This document shows positions 6,701 through 7,756 of a stretch of DNA of 7,756 bases, one piece after another. Both the position numbers and the translations under genes were made by a program. The first letter of the stretch is position 1. The number at the start of each line of letters is the position of its first letter. This DNA is from Bacillota bacterium (GTDB lineage Bacteria > Bacillota_E > RBS10-35 > JAJYVN01), in the NCBI GenBank assembly GCA_021846605.1, contig JAJZWQ010000144.1, positions 1 to 7,756 on the forward strand. The letters run 5' to 3'. The notes under the pieces were generated by a model. It did no database searches and had not been told where the DNA came from. It was given only the letters and a program-made list of their open reading frames with translations.

Positions 6701-7756
6701 GCGATCTGCACGCCGGGGGCCAGCCCCGTCGGCTGATCGGTGCCTACCCCCGCCTGGCCGAGCGGACCCAGACCACTTGCGATCCCGACGCCCCCGACAC
6801 CACCCTGGCGGCCGTCACCGCGTACACCTACGACGAGGCGGTGGGGCGGCCAGCCACCACCGCCACCCGCAACTACCTGCCCGACGGGACCCTGTCCACC
6901 CGCCAGGAGGCGTTCACCTACGCCTACGCGCAGTACCCGCAGGCGGTCGCCGACAACCTTTTGGCGCCGGTGATCCTGCGCCAGACCCGCACGGACGGCC
7001 AGACGGTCGCCCAGGAGGCGTCGGTGTGGAAGCAAGACTGGAACACCGGAACCCCCGCCTGGGGGGAGTTCCGCACCTACCAGGCATTGGCTGCCGACGC
7101 CGTCCTTGCGCCCTCCGATTGGGCCGGGAGCACTGTGCCGCCCGCCGATCGCTGGCGGCTGATCCACCAGGTGGATGTGCGGGACAGCTACGGCAACGTC
7201 CTGGAGGAGACCGGAGCGGACGGGGTGTGCACCTCCTCCCTGCTGGACGCCCAGGGACGCTTCACGGTCGCCACGGCGCGCAACGCCAGCCGGGCTGGGG
7301 GAGAGTTCACCTACCTCGGGTTTGAGCCATACGAAGACATCCAGGGGTGGACCCTGGACGGCAGCGGTCCCGGCCTGCGGGAGCACGTGGTCGCCGGCGA
7401 CGGGTGCCCCGGTGGCCACGCCCTGCGCCTGGACCCCGCGCCCGGAACCGCAGCGGGCCTGGCCTGCACCCTGACGCTCACCGCCCCGCCCACCACCCAG
7501 ACCCCCTACCTCCTCACGTGTTGGGTGAAGAGCCCCGCCGGCTTCGGTGCGGGAGCGGCTTGGACGGTGACCAGCGGGCCCGTGTCCAGTCGGATCGAGA
7601 TCCCCGATACGCAGGGGGCCTGGCGGCAGTTGCACACCGTGCTGGAGGTGCCCGCTGGCGCCAGCGCCATCCAACTCCAGCTCCGCAACGGGGCCAGCGG
7701 ACCGCTGCTGGTCGGGGCCATCTCCTTCGCCCCTGTGGCATCCGAGGTGGGGGCGC
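3739..7756 (+). CDS. Rhs/TcB-like giant protein with central propeller repeats (C-terminus beyond window)
   Basis: ATG 3739 follows AGGAGGT (3726-3732) at 6 nt, and the frame stays open to the edge (1339 codons), so the protein is larger than seen. Residues 37-100 match the opening of SpvB/Rhs-type proteins: SVNLFHGDVLLPVELVSLRG, then TYQSNV, then NTWNMEAPTGLAGVGWSMSHD. Residues 155-390 hold YD-like beta segments, such as LWGDEIRFEYL and ILDPGGRVVTFQYGD. About 413-878 is an array of roughly ten propeller-like repeats. YD-type elements return at 1029 (YTYDEAVGRP) and 1149 (DSYGNVLEETG), and about 1193-1335 looks like a carbohydrate-binding jelly roll. In Tc toxins the TcB subunit has an SpvB-like start, a propeller that docks on TcA and an Rhs shell enclosing the toxic end. 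The order here is similar, but the shell core and any toxin lie outside. There is no signal peptide. A run of nine G (4423-4431) encodes Gly229-231. A non-toxic surface Rhs protein is the alternative. Confidence 0.85.
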   Translation, partial: MSLDASANSTTVGEQTAVPTLRLLQLDQEAAEHLRGSVNLFHGDVLLPVELVSLRGRGELEASVSLTYQSNVRDLVNTWNMEAPTGLAGVGWSMSHDMIVRGFQGTVAPQEVYYLGTSDGSTIRLHCVEQTPDTWRFEAEAYAFQEIVYDRAADLWRVTDRNGGVREYGSGVGGRQNLLKWGGAQGNWTDSTIQPGATPFTLAWNLSAIRNLWGDEIRFEYLSDQQAIGGGTATYTHACYLQRILDPGGRVVTFQYGDKLYTDAVKEYQPPHVNPGGTGILAYQDRYPTRFLEGIRVTQDLGGTPQTVGQVRLLYSLDNFSDVPGDAVYMTKRYLRAVCTVTAQGELSPALRFDYYTGSESLPQDQLYRGALKAVTMPQGLVARYHFTQTPMPGSQRDRTLRRDEIGPGAPRLFFGPTYIVVACYSPSPSRQLTINVFDWNGSWVGSQPLAQPLAGELELDSLQVGTGEDWFLLSGQTTGAPTGPQVLAYAVRRRFGRFGDWDAVSLEMPQLPAGSTAYSVAAGRNFVAAAAGDTREVYRYVWDRRQEIWVPRHYTAPAGGEFVLRGHGDDLAVCQYQPRVGQAVLSLQRLDPASLQWREAQLSTAAPIVWSTDLPKLSWTMSDGFAVATYITGRDGQRNTVDYATATYRWDQGLTNVRRKEYRYAGIPADTIVPFFASTATASLVGNANHIARFDGTDWVERDLGTFSGQEIVRFAYGDDLAIASDAKRTQAVAYDPYQDQIVPLPPLSAADGPIQPTISGRFVTMRGAIFFRDPDGTLRRVGSLGSGANQVANHPGFIAYGDPDGGSFVYLVRNGRLSGLAQRLSGRMFPQASGPGTALGGAGMLADFTGNSLNTAQSITLYRVLGDGFTGPIPDFAVTQLELDDGMSAPRWTQYRYLGDGTTGPFGLSSQYSEVEAGAWDPQAPGSRPFGTTRSEFYNGLVPAGAPGTAPYTPLDGLLRQKTLLNGTGQPVAVETYDWEVARQIRDLHAGGQPRRLIGAYPRLAERTQTTCDPDAPDTTLAAVTAYTYDEAVGRPATTATRNYLPDGTLSTRQEAFTYAYAQYPQAVADNLLAPVILRQTRTDGQTVAQEASVWKQDWNTGTPAWGEFRTYQALAADAVLAPSDWAGSTVPPADRWRLIHQVDVRDSYGNVLEETGADGVCTSSLLDAQGRFTVATARNASRAGGEFTYLGFEPYEDIQGWTLDGSGPGLREHVVAGDGCPGGHALRLDPAPGTAAGLACTLTLTAPPTTQTPYLLTCWVKSPAGFGAGAAWTVTSGPVSSRIEIPDTQGAWRQLHTVLEVPAGASAIQLQLRNGASGPLLVGAISFAPVASEVGA
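4975..6372 (+). repeat. About ten propeller-like repeats within the Rhs/TcB-like protein
   Basis: Residues 413-878 repeat a pattern of a glycine/aspartate turn, a hydrophobic strand, a charged loop, and a strand ending in an aromatic or Trp residue. Examples are GDDLAVCQY, GDDLAIASD, DGFAVATYI, GRNFVAAAAG and GEDWFLLSG, each followed 15-30 residues later by segments such as VYRYVWD or TATYRWD. I count about ten units of 30-50 residues, a number compatible with one large or two small beta-propellers. Blade borders are approximate and read by eye. Confidence 0.6.
7315..7741 (+). other. Carbohydrate-binding-like jelly-roll domain in the Rhs/TcB-like protein
   Basis: Residues about 1193-1335 begin with LGFEPYEDIQGWTLDG and continue through GGHALRLDP, PYLLTCWVKS, AWRQLHTVLEVP and LQLRNG. 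This is the usual order in CenC-type carbohydrate-binding or PA14/galactose-binding-like sandwich domains: a GFE..GW opening, a Gly-x-x-ALRL strand, a YxLxxWVKS strand, then a WxxL...VP strand. Such domains are often inserted in Rhs proteins. The ligand cannot be told from sequence. Confidence 0.5.

Noticed and set aside
4939..7674. A 911-codon open frame on the reverse strand under the Rhs/TcB-like gene
   Set aside because: Its translation is Gly/Val/Arg-rich with no domain landmarks, whereas the forward frame has clear Rhs and propeller patterns. Long antisense frames are expected at this GC content.

Overview
The window is a very GC-rich bacterial segment, about 70% GC by eye. Genes start at ATG, GTG or TTG, and the rightward genes have strong Shine-Dalgarno sites at normal spacing. 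The composition and the protein families fit a high-GC bacterium with a large accessory genome, such as an actinobacterium, chloroflexote, myxobacterium or purple sulfur gammaproteobacterium. The sequence does not decide between them. There is no tRNA, rRNA, CRISPR array or transposase.

Left edge, leftward: positions 1-615 encode the N-terminal part of a beta-ketoacyl-ACP synthase-like protein that runs off the window. It has no cysteine where the catalytic nucleophile should lie, so it looks like a chain-length-factor type or otherwise non-condensing homologue. A good sigma70-like promoter (TTGTCA, 17 bp, TATCTT) lies upstream of it, in a divergent intergenic region of about 250 bp.

Centre, rightward: a compact two-gene unit encodes a MauE-like membrane protein (869-1402) and a MauD-like membrane-anchored thioredoxin-fold protein with a CPHC motif (1418-1966). 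Together they resemble the disulfide-handling pair of methylamine dehydrogenase maturation, but no mau structural gene is visible here. A 195-bp intergenic leader with an 8-bp hairpin follows.

Right, rightward: a TTG-started gene (2162-3643) encodes a 493-residue protein with a helical head, a beta-rich middle and a long glycine-rich tail of several Gly-Gly-X blocks broken by short beta strands and clustered cysteines. A perfect 18-bp inverted repeat (3669-3706) separates it from a very large gene that starts at 3739 and leaves the window still open after 1339 codons. That protein has an Rhs/TcB-like N-terminus, a central array of about ten beta-propeller-like repeats, degenerate YD-type segments and a jelly-roll-like domain, and probably continues into an Rhs shell beyond the edge.

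The most interesting reading is a paired glycine-rich protein and Rhs/TcB-like giant protein, possibly a surface, adhesion or toxin-delivery module, downstream of a MauE/MauD-like redox pair. The pairing and any functional link are inferred from gene order only.
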